DNA of 64,000 nucleotides from Aselliscus stoliczkanus (GCA_033961575.1 CM066738.1:101643478-101707477), one strand, 5' to 3'. Positions 1 through 12,401 are shown, numbered from the stretch's first letter. Notes: generated from the letters alone by a model not told the origin. A program made the numbers and translations.

Positions 1-22
1 CGAGATTTCAAGTGTTATTTTA

Positions 23-127
23 TTTTATTTTTTTGAGGGCAGTGTTTCTGGCCCTCATATGTGGGACCGAACCGGGGCCACTGGCTTCCGAAGCCAGCGC
101 TTAACCACCGCGTCACTCGGCCAGCCC
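23..127 (-). repeat. SINE type A, short (head-only) copy
   Basis: On the minus strand this reads as a tRNA-like head with a B-box-like segment (cggttcggtccc), then gagggccag...ctgccctc, then directly an A-rich tail. The long body seen in other copies is absent. It is flanked by a perfect 15-bp target-site duplication tcaagtgttatttta at 8-22 and 128-142, so it is a complete insertion of a head-only SINE. Confidence 0.93.
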
Positions 128-142
128 TCAAGTGTTATTTTA

Positions 143-864
143 GAAGCTCAGTGTCAGAAACCAGGACTAAGAACAAATACGTATTTGTTCATCCAATCAG
201 AAGACTGACAGCATTTCCGCAGAGAGATCTCTGCAGAGATGATGGTGATGGGGAATGGGCAGGCTGTGAGTATCCTGATGCATGGAGATGCCCTGGAGAG
301 ATGGGCATAGGGTCCCTTCTAGGGGCCAGTGTGGTCCTGAGTCATTGCAGTGGCCAAGCTTTGAGATCTGGGATTCCTACCATGGGAATAGAAGAAGACA
401 ACCCAATCATACTCCACTGATGTCTCCAATACAGCAATGGAGATTCAATTCAAACAGACTCCTCCATTATGCTCAAGGTGCATTTATTTGCCTGCTTATG
501 TTTAAGACCTGTGGTTTCAACTAATTTAGGGGCATACTGATGACTGAAAAGAAAGCCCTCGACAAGGTGGTTTCTGTCAGATGCCTTTCCAAGAAACCTA
601 CCTTGCAAAGTTACTATAAGGATAAGTTATGTGGAATATTTCTCAAGATTCTAAACACATCATCTACACTAGGTGCGGGAAGGTGAATAAGACACACTCA
701 GCCCCCTGTTCTCATGATTCTGTGGTTTAGTGAGAAAATAGAAAAATAAACAGGCCATGCCATGTGAGTTATAATTGACCATGGACGTCATACAGAGTTT
801 GTGGATGTCAACAGATTTAATAATCTTTTCCTTTAAAATTTAGGATTTGGTATCTCTGCTTAAA
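143..864. other. No recognisable feature
   Basis: Unique-looking AT-rich sequence. The open frames here are short, lack similarity to anything I recognise and overlap the SINE end. Confidence 0.6.
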
Positions 865-1130
865 TAGGCCTTCCCCACTCAAGACTGTACACGAATTTTC
901 TTAGAGTTTCTTCTAACAGTTTTATGGTTTTTATGTTGAAGCTTTTGGCTCCCCTGGAATCCCTTTTGGCTTCAGGAGTAAAGTTGAGATTCAGGTTTAG
1001 TTGTCTTCAAAACAGTTGTCCCAATACCATTTATTAAACCATGCTCATTCCCCCATGGGTTTGAAATGCCAACCTGAGAAAAAAATCACTTTCGGGATTG
1101 CAGTTTGGTCTGTTTCTAGAATGTAAATTA
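865..1130 (-). mobile_element. Old L1 fragment (ORF2 3' region)
   Basis: The plus strand reads like the reverse complement of an old mammalian L1, including ttctaacagttttatggttt and caataccatttattaaacc, which resemble the conserved 'agcaccatttattgaa' block of L1 ORF2. It is diverged, truncated at both ends, and no target duplication is seen. Confidence 0.6.
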
Positions 1131-1348
1131 CTGTGTACTTCTTTCCCAGGTATTTTCAGTATTGTATCCACATCTTATGTATTCATATCTGAAAGAACAA
1201 GGTTCTAGAGAATCTTCAGTGTTTTCAAATGATGAAGGGAAGATGCACTCAGAGAGGTTCGTGATGCTACAGGGGAAAGGTTGGTATTTAGATGGGAGAT
1301 CCCTGAAGAGGCAGGGAGATGGTTTCCCAAGGCAGTTTGAGGAGTTAG

Positions 1349-1411
<63 letters not shown>

Positions 1412-1483
1412 CTTCTCTTCTCTTCTCTTCTCTTCTCTTCTCTTCTCTTCTCTTCTCTTCTCTTCTCTTCTCTTCTCTTCTCT
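1349..1483. repeat. Composite (CTTT)n-(TTCTC)n microsatellite
   Basis: About 60 bp of CTTT units pass directly into about 75 bp of TTCTC units, an uninterrupted pyrimidine strand. It abuts the poly-T (A-tail side) of the minus-strand L1 that follows, so it probably grew from an L1 tail. Confidence 0.97.
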
Positions 1484-1491
1484 CTCTTTTC

Positions 1492-1958
1492 CCCCTCTTT
1501 TTTTACAGTTGACGTTAAGTATTATTTTATATTAGTTTCAAGTGTACAGCATTGTGGTTAGACATTTATATAATTTATACAGTGATTCCCCTGATTAATC
1601 TAGTACCCACTGGCACTATACACAGCTATTACAATATTATGGACTATATTCCTTATGCTGTACTTTTTTGGTAATAATTTGTGACTACCAATCTGTACTT
1701 CTTAATCCCTTCACCTTTTTCACCCAGTCCCCTAAACCATCTCCCATCTGGCAACTATCAGTTTGTTTTCTCAGTATGTTTCTGTCTTGTTTGTTCATTT
1801 ATTTTGTTCTTTAGATTCCACATATAAGTGAGATCATATGGTATTTGTCTTTCCCTGTCTGACTTACTTCACTCAGCATTATGCCCTCTAGATCCATCCA
1901 AGTTGTTGCAAATGGTAAGAATGCATTCTTTTTTATGGCAGTAATGCTCCATTGTCTA
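1492..1958 (-). mobile_element. L1 3' end fragment
   Basis: Poly-T followed by acagttgacgttaagtatta, tagtttcaagtgtacagcat and the run ending near ggcagtaatgctccattg matches, in reverse complement, the 3' UTR and terminal ORF2 region of L1s found in bats and carnivores. The same segment recurs at 13830-14647 and 20646-20899. The copy is strongly 5'-truncated. Confidence 0.85.
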
Positions 1959-2067
1959 GACCAGGAGGAAGGGTGCCTCTGACCCTGTGAGAAGGCGGAG
2001 GAAGGCAGGATGGCAGTAGCAGGCTCACAGCCCTTCTAGGGGAAGCTGTCACGTTGTTCCTGGTGCC

Positions 2068-2396
2068 GGGGCAGTTGCAGTCAGCTCCCCTTTTGGGCCA
2101 GTGACTCCGTGTCCATCACAATCATCCCTAATTGAATCAGAAAGACTTGAACAAGGCACCATTTCAGAAATTATTGCAAACCTGTGAATGCGATATGAAG
2201 AAGTATGTCCAAATATGCGCAAGGTAACGCAGTCAGAATCTCCAGCATGTGATTTGCTTAGCAGTCACTTTCTTGTTCCAGAAAAACCTATAGACTCACA
2301 GTAGGAATTACAAAGCAAGTTTGAAGGCTGCCTGTCTTCCTCCCTAGACCAGGAGTAAAGGACAGTAGTGTCTCTGTCCAAAAGCGAGTCAAGGAT
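2068..2396 (+). pseudogene. Possible unidentified pseudogene or exon remnant
   Basis: In the frame of position 2101 the translation is Ser/Glu-rich and protein-like (for example IESERLEQGTISEII and CDLLSSHFLVPEKPIDSQ), but it contains in-frame stops (TGA near 2191, TAG near 2302, TAA near 2356). I do not recognise the parent. It starts about 110 bp after an L1 end, and no poly-A tail or target duplication was found. It may be a decayed retrocopy or only a chance coding-like stretch. Confidence 0.25.
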
Positions 2397-2833
2397 TGGA
2401 ATTTGTTACTTCCGTGATCAAGGGCCAACTGTCAGTCACTGCAGAGAAAGGGAAGGGGCTGCCGCTTCTCCCGAGGAGGCTTCTGGTCCTAGAGGACACA
2501 GGGTCCTGCCTTAGCCAATGGGGAGAAGCAGCGAGTCTGCCAGGCTGTCTCAGCAGGGCCAACACTGCAGGCGTGAGCGGATGTCCTGTTATTCCAGACG
2601 GGCCCGGGACAGACAGCCACAGGGCCCTTTTGTTATGGGCCCTGTTACACACCTGGGTTTTTTTTTTGTTGTTGTTGTTGTTGGTTGGTTTTTTAAATAA
2701 CTGGCTCAGAGTCTATCAAAAATTCTGACTGCTGCTTTGTACTCACGTGGCATCAGCATGGTTTATCCTGAAAGATTTTAATGAATTTAAGAGAACAGTC
2801 CCTACTAGTAAGGGGAGAGAGTCTCTTTACAAA
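2397..2833. other. GC-richer unique stretch with a (GTT)n run
   Basis: Relatively GC-rich up to about 2640, but without CpG density that would suggest an island. A short T/GTT run lies at about 2659-2695. No gene is recognised. Confidence 0.5.
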
Positions 2834-2843
2834 CTGGCATTTG

Positions 2844-3295
2844 ATTTTTTTTTTTTTTTAAGATTTTATTGGGAAATTGGGGGAGGGGAACAGCGTTGGG
2901 GAATCAGGGAAGGGGAACAGACAAGTTGCTGTCCTTTTGTTCTTCAGTCTAGTTGTGGAGGATGTTGCTTCACTGGCCCATGTTGGTGTTGTCATTGTGC
3001 TCTTCCCGGATGAGGCAGATCAGTCGCCGGCCTCTGGGTGTCGCTCACCGCGGCTATTGGCAGCTCACGCTGGCTGCCAGCTGCTCATGCTGGCTGCGGG
3101 CCACTCACTGTAGCCTATGGCAGCCCACTGCAGCAGGGGCTGCAGCCTACACCGTGGCTGGTACTTGCAGCCCAGCTCCAGGTGGAGCTGTTGTTAGCTG
3201 TAGAGGGCAGTGTCACTGGCCCTCATATGTGGGATCCAAAACGGGGCTGCTGGCGTCCCAAACCAGCTATTAACCAATATGCCACTCAGTGGGCC
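2844..3295 (-). repeat. SINE type A, long copy
   Basis: On the minus strand it has a tRNA-like head, the body with repeated 'gctcacgctggctgc' type modules, then a tail with ttccc(c)aataaaatctt and poly-A. It is flanked by the 10-bp duplication ctggcatttg at 2834-2843 and 3296-3305. AATAAA plus TCTT before the A tail is the hallmark of T+ class SINEs. Confidence 0.93.
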
Positions 3296-3305
3296 CTGGC
3301 ATTTG

Positions 3306-5438
3306 CTTTGTGAGGTCCATACCTTCGAAGGAGATTCCTCTGGGGGCCCTATTGATTCATTAGGTTAATGGTCTTCAATCTTCATTAGGTATATGGTCCC
3401 CCTATATTTGCAGGGTATACAGAGGCTTTCCCAGGGGTCCTCAAACCTGGGTAGTTTTAAGGAAAGAATGTCCTAATTCCCAACTTTCATAGTTATATTT
3501 TTCTAAAATTTATTTGCCCGAGAGTTTGCCTTCAGGCCCTCTTTTATAACCATCCTATACCCACTCATTATGACTCTTACTGAGGGCTATAATCCCTGGG
3601 TGTGAACACCCTTGTATGAGAAACTGAAAGACAGTTGGAGGTTGGTGAGGTGGAAAGAAAGTGAACGATTAATGATGGGCTGATAGGTTCTTTTTTTATT
3701 TTTGCAAATGAGGGAGTTTTCATTTGGAGGAGGACATAAGCATGTTGTTAGCTTTTAATCTGATAGCTAGTAAAGTGATTTGTTTTTGATGATAGATAAC
3801 TAATAAGCTTATTTTTAGTGGTATATCTTCAAAATAGTTTTATATTATCAGTAAAACTGCAAAGTTGTACAGATAATTGAATAACATTTCTATACCCAAA
3901 TTCCTTCCATTTCTGTTTAAGTGACCAAAATTTTTGCCGTTGTTTCCCAAAACAAACAAACAATGCCCCCCCAACCCCCGCCAAAACAGGAATAAAATTG
4001 ATTAAAATTGATGCTAATTTACTTTCAGTGTATCATCCACAGATAACATTAAATAATTGGGAAAAAAAACCCAAACAATTAAAATAGTCCCATTCTTCTC
4101 TTAAGAGCTCTGTCTCCATACACTTTATATTTTATCTTTATAACTTTAAATTTAATGACTTGAAATGTGTAATATTTAGGTGCTTTGATCAACTGTTCAC
4201 TGGCAACAACTGTAAAGATAATTGAATCCATAAAAAAATTGTTTTAACATAGAGCTTTATGGTCAAAGGAAGTAATTATTTCAACGTATACACCTATTTT
4301 TATTATAAAAACATAAGAGCGATCACTAAAAGACTTTCAGGCCTAAAGCTATTACATGAGGATTTAATTCTGTGGAGGGCATGAAAGGCAGAGCACAGCC
4401 AGGGACCGGGAACTCCTGCCCGCAAGTGCTCCCTTCCAGGCTGAGTTTTAGAGGCTGGAGGCCACATGGTAAATTCTGTGAGTTCTTCTCCCCTATGACA
4501 ATAGATATGATTCAACCATAATTACTCAGGCTACCGTACGTTGGTCTCCATCACTTAGAAGAACACAGAATACATTTTCGTTTTTCTCCTTCAGGGGAAC
4601 AAGTCCACATGCTGAGTATAAGTATGGTGACAAGGGTGGGTTCTTAGGCCAGCCTAGTAACTATAGCTGACACCCTCCTCACCCTCTGCCTCCATGGTTT
4701 ATCCCAAGTTTATTTCTCATTCCGGTAATTTGCTTCACAGAGTCATTCAGGATAGAGGATCTGATTGTTTAACCTGTGACATCCAAGTTTGCCCCAGGCC
4801 TTAGCATCTACTCTGCAGATGGGGAAAGAGAAAGAGCAGCATTTGTGGGGGGTTTGGCTAGTCTAGGCCAGGACAGGGGGAAGGGGAACATCCCTGGGCT
4901 CACAGTCCATGACTAGAGCTCAGTAGCAGGGCCACACCATATGCAAGGGGGGCTGTGACGTGTACTCTCCCTGGGTGTCCCGGAAGAGGACACTGGCTGG
5001 CTCCTCAGCTGGCTGCATCTGCCATCCTGGGGTAGAAGGTTTAAAGAAAACTGAGGAGATTGAAAATAGCTGTGGGAGAATGAGAGGAAAGCTGACCAGG
5101 AAAACGAGCTGTTGGGTAGCATCAATGTCAAGTTCCATCTGTGGGGTGGAGAGGTTTCCTCTAGTAGCTCACAACAACAAGCTGGATGGTTGGTTAGATC
5201 TAGGTTGGGGTTTGGGGGAGGGGCAGACAGGCATGACAGGAGGTCAAGAGAACAAGGGAGTTGAAGATGGTGATGAACTACTACATGTTTTGTGGGTAAG
5301 GAAGAGAGTGGGGCATGGCTGATTGGCAGACAAGAAAGGGCTCACGTGCCTAGAGGTCTTGATGAAATTGAAAAGAGATGTAGTGAATGGAAGGGAGTGA
5401 GAGCTGGGAGGTAGAGACTGCCATCCAAGATGGGTGTG
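3306..5438. other. Unique sequence, nothing recognised
   Basis: About 2.1 kb without a repeat or gene that I can support. Overlapping frames of 60-120 codons around 4.9-5.3 kb occur on both strands, have no recognisable motif, and look like chance. Confidence 0.5.
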
Positions 5439-5795
5439 TGTTATGGGCTGAGTGTTTATGTCTCCCCCAAATTCGTATTTTGAAACCCTCTTCTCCAGGA
5501 TGATGGTATTAGGAGATGTGGCCTTTGAGGGGTGATTGGATTTGATGGCAGAGCCCTCAGGAATGGGATGGGTGTCCTTATAAGAGCCCTGAGAGAGTGT
5601 GCTTCTCTCTCTCTCTTCTCTTCTCTCTTTCTCTGAGAAAACAGCCATCTGCAGCCCTGAAGAGGACTGTCACCAGAACTCAACCATGCTGGCGTCCTGA
5701 TCTCTGACTTCCAGGCTCTGGAACTGTGAGAAAGAAATTTCTGTTGTTTACACATCTGCAGCATTCTGTTAGAGCAGCCAGAATGGCCTAGGACA
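5439..5795 (+). mobile_element. MaLR-type solitary LTR (MLT1/MST-like)
   Basis: It begins tgttatgggctgagtgttta, contains the typical gatggtattaggag and tccttataagagccct blocks, and ends with ctggaactgtgagaaagaaa, tttctgttgttta and a terminal ...cctaggaca. This order is that of MaLR (ERVL-related) LTRs. No internal retroviral sequence follows, so it is a solo LTR. Confidence 0.85.
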
Positions 5796-5879
5796 GTGTG
5801 TTTGACGTATGGTTTTGGAGTTGGGGTCACCCTGGGTAGAGTTGAGATGCAACGTGTGGTCAAGAAAATGAGCAGGAAT

Positions 5880-5880
<1 letters not shown>

Positions 5881-5928
<48 letters not shown>
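5881..5928. repeat. (GT)n microsatellite
   Basis: About 48 bp of nearly pure GT. It produces the spurious Thr-His and Cys-Val open frames on either strand. Confidence 0.97.
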
Positions 5929-5929
<1 letters not shown>

Positions 5930-6223
5930 TGAAGAAGATCTTTTCTTTTCTTTCTTGTCCCAGAGATACCTCCCATTTTGGGTGCTGGGTTTCAAACACA
6001 TCTGTTATCTTGGCCATTAGAAGATTAAATGACTTGAATCAGAAGTAGTTAAAGATAATTACTAAGTAGATTTTGTTTGTAACAGTATTAAAAATTATTT
6101 TTCAGTAATGTGGATTTGTAAACAGGGAAAAATATATTAACATATATAGCTTTTCCAGATAATTATGTTTACCATCCTTTTCCGGCATATATTCATTGCA
6201 TTCTACATAAAAAAGTAAAGGGA

Positions 6224-6349
6224 GTGCTGGCCGAGTGTCATGGTGGTTAAGCGCTGGCTTGGGATGCCAGTGGCCCCGGTTCGGATCCCATATATGAGGG
6301 CCAGTGACACTGCCCTCAAAAAAAATAAAAATAACAAAAATAAAAAAAT
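6224..6349 (+). repeat. SINE type A, short copy
   Basis: Head only (tgctggccgagtgtcatggt ... actgccctc) followed by an A-rich tail of AAAATA-like units. It is flanked by a perfect 15-bp duplication aaaaaagtaaaggga at 6209-6223 and 6350-6364. Confidence 0.93.
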
Positions 6350-6364
6350 AAAAAAGTAAAGGGA

Positions 6365-7284
6365 TACTATCACATAGCAGGTGTGGTTTCAATTTAGCAA
6401 AATGTAAAAATAAACTCTGTCTTGGGCATGGATGGACATGAAATGACCCTGATGTATTTACATTGTCCCTCTTATAACCCACATAGTTTAAAGTAAATGC
6501 TTGGCAAATGGAAAAGAAGGACAGCTTTTTAAAAATTATTATTATTATTATTAGTTTCAGGTGGAAAATAAGGACAGCTTTAATGCACGATACCTTCCGT
6601 TATACTATTAGATAATATTATTAGCATCCTGAAACAGAAATAAGGGTTTTCAGGGGCCTAATTGGAAACACCAGTAATGATTTAAACTCTAAAAATTAAG
6701 AAATATTTTATATTTCAGCCAAAGCTAGTCAAGTTTCCTTTGTTCTGTAAAGCCTTACCAGGTGTCAGTTAGGGAGCCTTTCCAGATGGAATCCTTCAGG
6801 TAGGATTCCAGGTCAAATAGGCTTCCTTCTGGGTTGAAACAACTGATGTAATTATCATGGCTTACGGGGGAAAGAATGCCACCTATTAGGTAATGTCTGT
6901 ATCGCTCAGGTATGAGGGTTGGGAAAGTGATTGCTTTGTGTACACACTGTGCTGTATATTGAAATGTGACTTTGAAATCCAATGCAAAAACGATTTCTCT
7001 GTGTGGACTTCATATCATCTCTTATCATGTAGGCCACAAATAGAATCCAATAAGTCAACTGCTGAGAGTTGAATGCAAATACCATTTTCTTGGGGTTTTT
7101 TGGGATGGGTGGATTTACTCCCCTCCCTCCTTGAATTGCTAAACTGCAGGGAGAAGTGAGAGCTGTGCTCATTAAGACTTCCTGTGCAATTTGACAGTGC
7201 AGTTTTTCCCTTGCATGAGGCTGAGGGAGATAAGAAATCACAAGTTTGGGTCAACTTAGAATATTCCCTTCTATTTTAGAAACT

Positions 7285-7333
<49 letters not shown>

Positions 7334-8119
7334 AAGAAATCTGTTTAGGCCCAAGAGCATTGAAAGTTAAAGTGTCCATCAAATCAATATTAAAAATTCA
7401 CAAATTCTTATTTCTTGGGAAATAAAACAACCTTTTTTTTTCTTCAAGGCTAAGTCCACAACTTTTGGTTATTCCCCAAAAAGGATCTCAAATATACAAC
7501 TATTTCTTCTCATGTAAGTACCATTGTAAATTCAATCCCAGAATATAAAATGTCTGAGGTTGCCACTCTCCCTGCATAGTAAGTATAGACTTCCTGAAAT
7601 TTGTAATTTAACCACATGGCTGTGCTCTTTATCTTAGAATAATGATGACTATCATCTATAGTATATATTTGTTTGTTAACTGAAGCCAACAAGTATTGTG
7701 AGTTGGTAGAAGTCAGGATGATAGAGTACATGGGGAAAAATGAAATCAATTTTGTAACTACAAAGTGGGGCATAAAATGAGAGTATATTCCTGAAGAAAG
7801 TCATGTTCCAGAAGCATGGACAGATGTGATGGATTTCCCCAACAGTCTGAAGCATTTTCTTTTTTTAACCAAGGAACTGACTTTGGTTAAAAAAAGAAAA
7901 CAACGATTTAAAAAATTAAAAAAGAGCAATGGCAATCTGCATTGCTGTAGGAGAAGTTGTCCAATGCTTAGATATAATTTCAGCCATTTGAGCATCAAGG
8001 GAAAAACCCTGTTTCTAAAAGGGTTTGGAATACTTATATTTGGTCTCTGAATACAGTGCACATGTGTGTAGAAATTATGGACTACCAGAGGACAGCTGAT
8101 TCCTGAAAAATATTTTTAT
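6365..8119. other. Unique sequence with one GT microsatellite
   Basis: No gene recognised. It contains a short (ATT)n run at about 6532-6553, a (GT)n tract at about 7287-7330, and, near 7850-7920, two oppositely oriented copies of ttggttaaaaaaag-like sequence able to form a short hairpin. Confidence 0.5.
7287..7330. repeat. (GT)n microsatellite
   Basis: About 44 bp of GT dinucleotides without interruption. Confidence 0.97.
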
Positions 8120-8126
8120 CATTGGT

Positions 8127-8322
8127 TAGTATTCTGGGTTGAATAATGTCCCCTGCAAATTCATGTCCACCTGGAACCTCAGAATGTCACCTTATTTGGA
8201 AATAAGTTCTTTGCAGATATAATTAGGTTAAGATGGGGTTATGTTGGGTCAGTTTGGGCTCTAAATCTAATGATTGGTGTCCCTATAAAGAGTCCTTATG
8301 AAGAAGCAGAGACACATAGGAA
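8127..8322 (+). mobile_element. MaLR-type LTR 5' part
   Basis: Starts ctgggttgaataatgtcccc and continues through tcaccttatttggaaataag, tttgcagatataattaggtt and tccctataaagagtcc, the conserved 5' half of an MLT1-type LTR. The 3' half is missing. Confidence 0.75.
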
Positions 8323-10674
8323 GTAAAATTTAATTGTACTTTTAGCTAACAGTTACAAATGCTATGTTTTTTGGCCCATGAGTACACTGAAAATTATTGT
8401 TGCTTATTTGCCAAACTTTATAAGGCTATGAACCCCTTTTAATGTGATTTTTTATGAGGTTCACACAATATTTTAATATGCTGATAGCCATAATCAAAGC
8501 ATAGAAATTACTTAGACTGACAAGTCTAATGTCCATCACAATAGAAATGTAAGTAGAAATTTAATTCATCATTGTGTTGATGATTCTTCCCTGGCACATT
8601 CATCAGCCTCCATTCCCTCTTCTGCCTGAATGTACTGTATTCTTTTATAAACTTTTTTTCTGAGTGTTAATATCAGAAGGGAGTTATTACGGCCCCCTTT
8701 ACAGAGACCTAAAGAAAGAAAGGACTTGCTCATTTTTCCTATCAGTGTGTAGGTCTGCTAGTTGAATTAGTGCCACCTCTTTTTCCTACTTTCAACCCAA
8801 AGCTCATTCTCTAGCACTCTCAATTTCATTTTATATCAGGAAAGAATTCCATGTTCTTAAGTATGCATATGTGCCTTGAAATAGCCAACCAACCTGAGTC
8901 CACTTGATGTCAACGTAGGGAAATAAGGCAGAATGGTAAGGCCAGGCTCTTTACCTAAATGGATTTGCAGCCAAGATGGCAACTAAAGACTGCTGACTCT
9001 CTGACCATCCATCTACATAATCATAAAAGCATAAACATTTATCCTTTGGTGATATTTCCCCAGAAGCTCAGTGAACGTTAGTCTAACACCTGATTTAATG
9101 TTTTGATTTTTTCTATTCTGTGGTCTGATCTGGTTGTAAGCATGACGTTGGTACGTCTTTAACCAGATGATCACAGGGTTTGAGAAAGATTTTGAAAGGT
9201 TAGGGAATTACATAAGCTATACTGCATTGTTAGGTCACCTAAAACTTTGCTCTGCCTAGGAAGTGAATACCTATGTTTGCCATGTCCTTGAAAAGACAGA
9301 TAGCATTCATGGAGATAAATTGAACAGAAATTTTTAAAAATCACCAGTCAACTAACACAGGAAATGTATTAGATTTACATAGGGTTTTAGAATTTGAGAT
9401 ATTTGGGGCCTCGTATATCCTTTAATGGCAGCTCCCACTGGTAGTCGTTAAATATTATCAATTCAGAGAAAATGAGAAGAAAGACAGCCAAGTTCTAGGA
9501 GCTATTACTATAGGATGGTGTCTTTAAACACGAGGAAGGTTAATTGTGATTGTCTTGTGAAGCAGATCACTTTACAGGTTGCCAATTCTGTAGATTCTAT
9601 GAAAGAGAATAGAGGCTGGGGGGTGGGGGAATAAAGGCACAAAGAAAAAGGTAAAACAAATAGGGGCTACACAATGCTGCATTATAGAACACCATCCAAC
9701 ATTTCATTGGACTGGCCATCATCTTTTTCTATCAAGTATCAAGTTCCATCTGAGAGAATTTTTCTTCCTTAATATCTATAAGAAACTATTTCCTTAGAAC
9801 TGAGTGGTGGCATTTGTATTTTTAAGATGGTTCTTAGACCTTGTATCCCTTTTTACATGAGATTAGACTTTAGTTTGCAATTGTGACTTGAAGGAAAAAG
9901 GCACCGCAAAATGTTACAAGTAAGTAGAACCCAGCAATACAACCTTTCAACTATCTGCAAACTCCGGACATGAAGGAAATGTCCCATTATGATTGCCCAT
10001 CGATGTTTAACTTCACTGCAGCTCAACTCACACGTCATCTGACTAAAAACAATACTTAACCCCACGTTTTCCTGTCATTTCAGGATCTCACTGTATCACA
10101 ACATGTCACTGTGGTGTAAAATTAAGAGGGGGGAATAGAAACAGGGCAATTGTTACTGCTAAGAAATAGTGCTTGCTCTATCCCCATCGTCTCTATGCTT
10201 TCTAATTGTACAAACTCTACACACAGCTTGCATAGTCATAATGGTAAGAATTTCACCTTTCATCTTGACTTCCTTTGGCCCAACTTTTTGGGCCTCTCTC
10301 ACTGTGACTATCAATAAACAGCAAGTATTTAATAAAGAGACAGATACCCATACAATGGCTCCCAATATTCACAGTGTCCCCCAGTAACTGTCTTCACCAC
10401 AGACAATGGTGCATTTCTATTTTTATAGATTGGGCTATGTAGCTCAAAAAGCTTTGTAGCTTCATCATACCATATATTGAATTTTGGTAGTTCATTATTA
10501 AAATCTAGAATAACACCAAAATAACAAAGAATTGAAATTTAAGCATAAAAAATTTGATGAGTAAAATAGTGGCCCAGAGAAGAAGTAGAAATTGAAAGCT
10601 ACTCATAAAGACAGGTACTTGTATACCTTGTGTTAAGCAGCATAGTATTTGTGTATATGTCTAGGGGGTGTATT
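8323..10674. other. Unique sequence, nothing recognised
   Basis: About 2.3 kb of AT-rich DNA. No coding signal, RNA gene or repeat that I can support. Confidence 0.5.
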
Positions 10675-11058
10675 AGTGTGATATGGCTGCCATAACAAAG
10701 TATCACAGGCTGGGTGGCTTAAACAACAGAAACCAATTTTCTCACAGTTCTGGAGGCTATAAGTCTGAAATCTAGTCAATGGATTTCTGCTAAGGCCTCT
10801 CTCCTTGGTTTGTAGACTATCTTCTTTCTACGTCTTCACATGGTCTTCTCTGTGTGTGTCTATGTCCAGATCTCCTCTTCTTATAAGGGCACCAGTCACA
10901 TTGGATTAGGGTCCATCCTAATGACTTCACTTTAACTTCATTACGTCTGTAAAGACCCTATCTCCACATACCATCACATTCTGAAGTACTTAGTATTGGG
11001 TTAATATTCTGACATATGAATTCGGCAGGTGTGAGGACACAACTTAGTCCATAATAGT
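10675..11058 (-). mobile_element. MaLR-type LTR, nearly full length
   Basis: On the plus strand it reads as the reverse complement: gctgccataacaaagtatca, ggctgggtggcttaaacaac, ctcacagttctggaggct, cttcttataagggcaccagt, then a diverged ...acaacttagtccataata end. It is the opposite-strand counterpart of the LTR type at 8127. Confidence 0.8.
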
Positions 11059-11069
11059 GGGTCTGTGGC

Positions 11070-11185
11070 TTTAACAACTTTATTGAAATATAATTTATGT
11101 GCCATACATTTTTCCCATTTAAGTTCAATGAGCCAGTGAATTCATGTAGCACTGAGACCATCATCACCACAATACAATATTAGAA
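11070..11185 (-). mobile_element. Old L1 fragment
   Basis: aactttattgaaatataatt, tgagccagtgaattcatgta and gaccatcatcaccacaat match, in reverse complement, the conserved old-L1 3' UTR block. It adjoins the MaLR LTR. Confidence 0.6.
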
Positions 11186-11299
11186 TCTCATGGTATTGAA
11201 GTCTCAAAGAACACAATGATACAATGGGAGTAGTGAATGATAGCCCAATTGCTACATTCTCAAAGTACTAAAGTTTATATTATAATAATGGGTTAAAAC

Positions 11300-11425
11300 T
11301 ATTGTTTTTATGCAAGTATGGAGTTAGGAAGTATATGGGAATTCTCTGCACCTTGCCGTGAGTTTTGCTGTAAACCTAAAAGTGCTATAAAAAAATAAAG
11401 TCTTAATAAAAACAAAAGAAAACAA
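11300..11425 (+). mobile_element. Old L1 3' end
   Basis: gggaattctctgcaccttgc, tgagttttgctgtaaaccta and ctataaaaaaataaagtctt followed by an A-rich end resemble the terminal segment of old L1 elements, with AATAAA just before the tail. Confidence 0.5.
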
Positions 11426-11879
11426 CAACTACCTATTGGCCTGAGATTTTCCATAATCAATTAAATTGGTAGCTGGGTTTTTTTGGCCATGATACTTCAC
11501 ATAAGGATGAGGGCAAGTTCCAAACCTTGTAAGCTTTCATACAGAGGATTTCATCTAACTGTTGAGAATCAAAATGATAGAATAGACAGAACACTAGGCC
11601 ATGGGTTGGGAGAACCACGTTTGGTCCAAGCTCCATGCTTTCCACTGAGCCCCAGTTTCTTCAGCAATATAAGTTCCTACTCACCACTTGGGATTGTTAT
11701 AAGCATCAAATAAGACTACCTAGCTCAAAAACCCTAAAAAATTGTAAATTGCAATGAAGATGTGAGGTTGTATTACTTTCTGAAGAGAAATACAATAGGG
11801 CCTCTGATTAGATAGAATTAAAATAGGACCTTCTCTTCCTTGCTGTTCCTCCATATGGGCCTGTTCTGCTGAATAGTGG

Positions 11880-12401
11880 TCATTTCTCTGCGTCTGTCTT
11901 CTCTCCCACCACCCCATAGAAGATTTGATGGACATGGACATGAACCGCTTGGGATCCTAGGACTATTTTTTCAGTTGTGAATTGAAGGCTGACAAAGATT
12001 GTCATTTTAAGGAGGACAATGATGAAAATGAGCAAAAATATCTTGAGTAACGGTCAGTTTAGGGGCTGGTTTGAGGGATGAATTGCACATCGTTGAAGCG
12101 GAGGCGGTGAATTATGAAGGCTGTCCAATTAAAGTGACACTGACAACTTTGAAAATGCCAGTACAGCCCACGGTTTCCCTTGGGGGCTTTGAAATAACAC
12201 CACCTGTGGTCTTACCGTTGAAGTGTGGTTCATTTTGTGTACATATTATAGTGGACAGCACTTAGTAGCTGTGGACGAAGATGCAAGTCAGAATACAACG
12301 AGAAGGAGGATGTGAAACTCTGATGTATATCTGGAAAGCGTTTTGCCTGGGAGTGGTAGCAAAGCTCCACAGGAAAAAAACAAAACTTCTTGCTGATGAA
12401 A

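Noticed and set aside
5456..6001. 181-codon minus-strand open frame
   Set aside because: It spans a (CA)n microsatellite (Thr-His repeats) and the reverse of an LTR. No domain and no coding bias.
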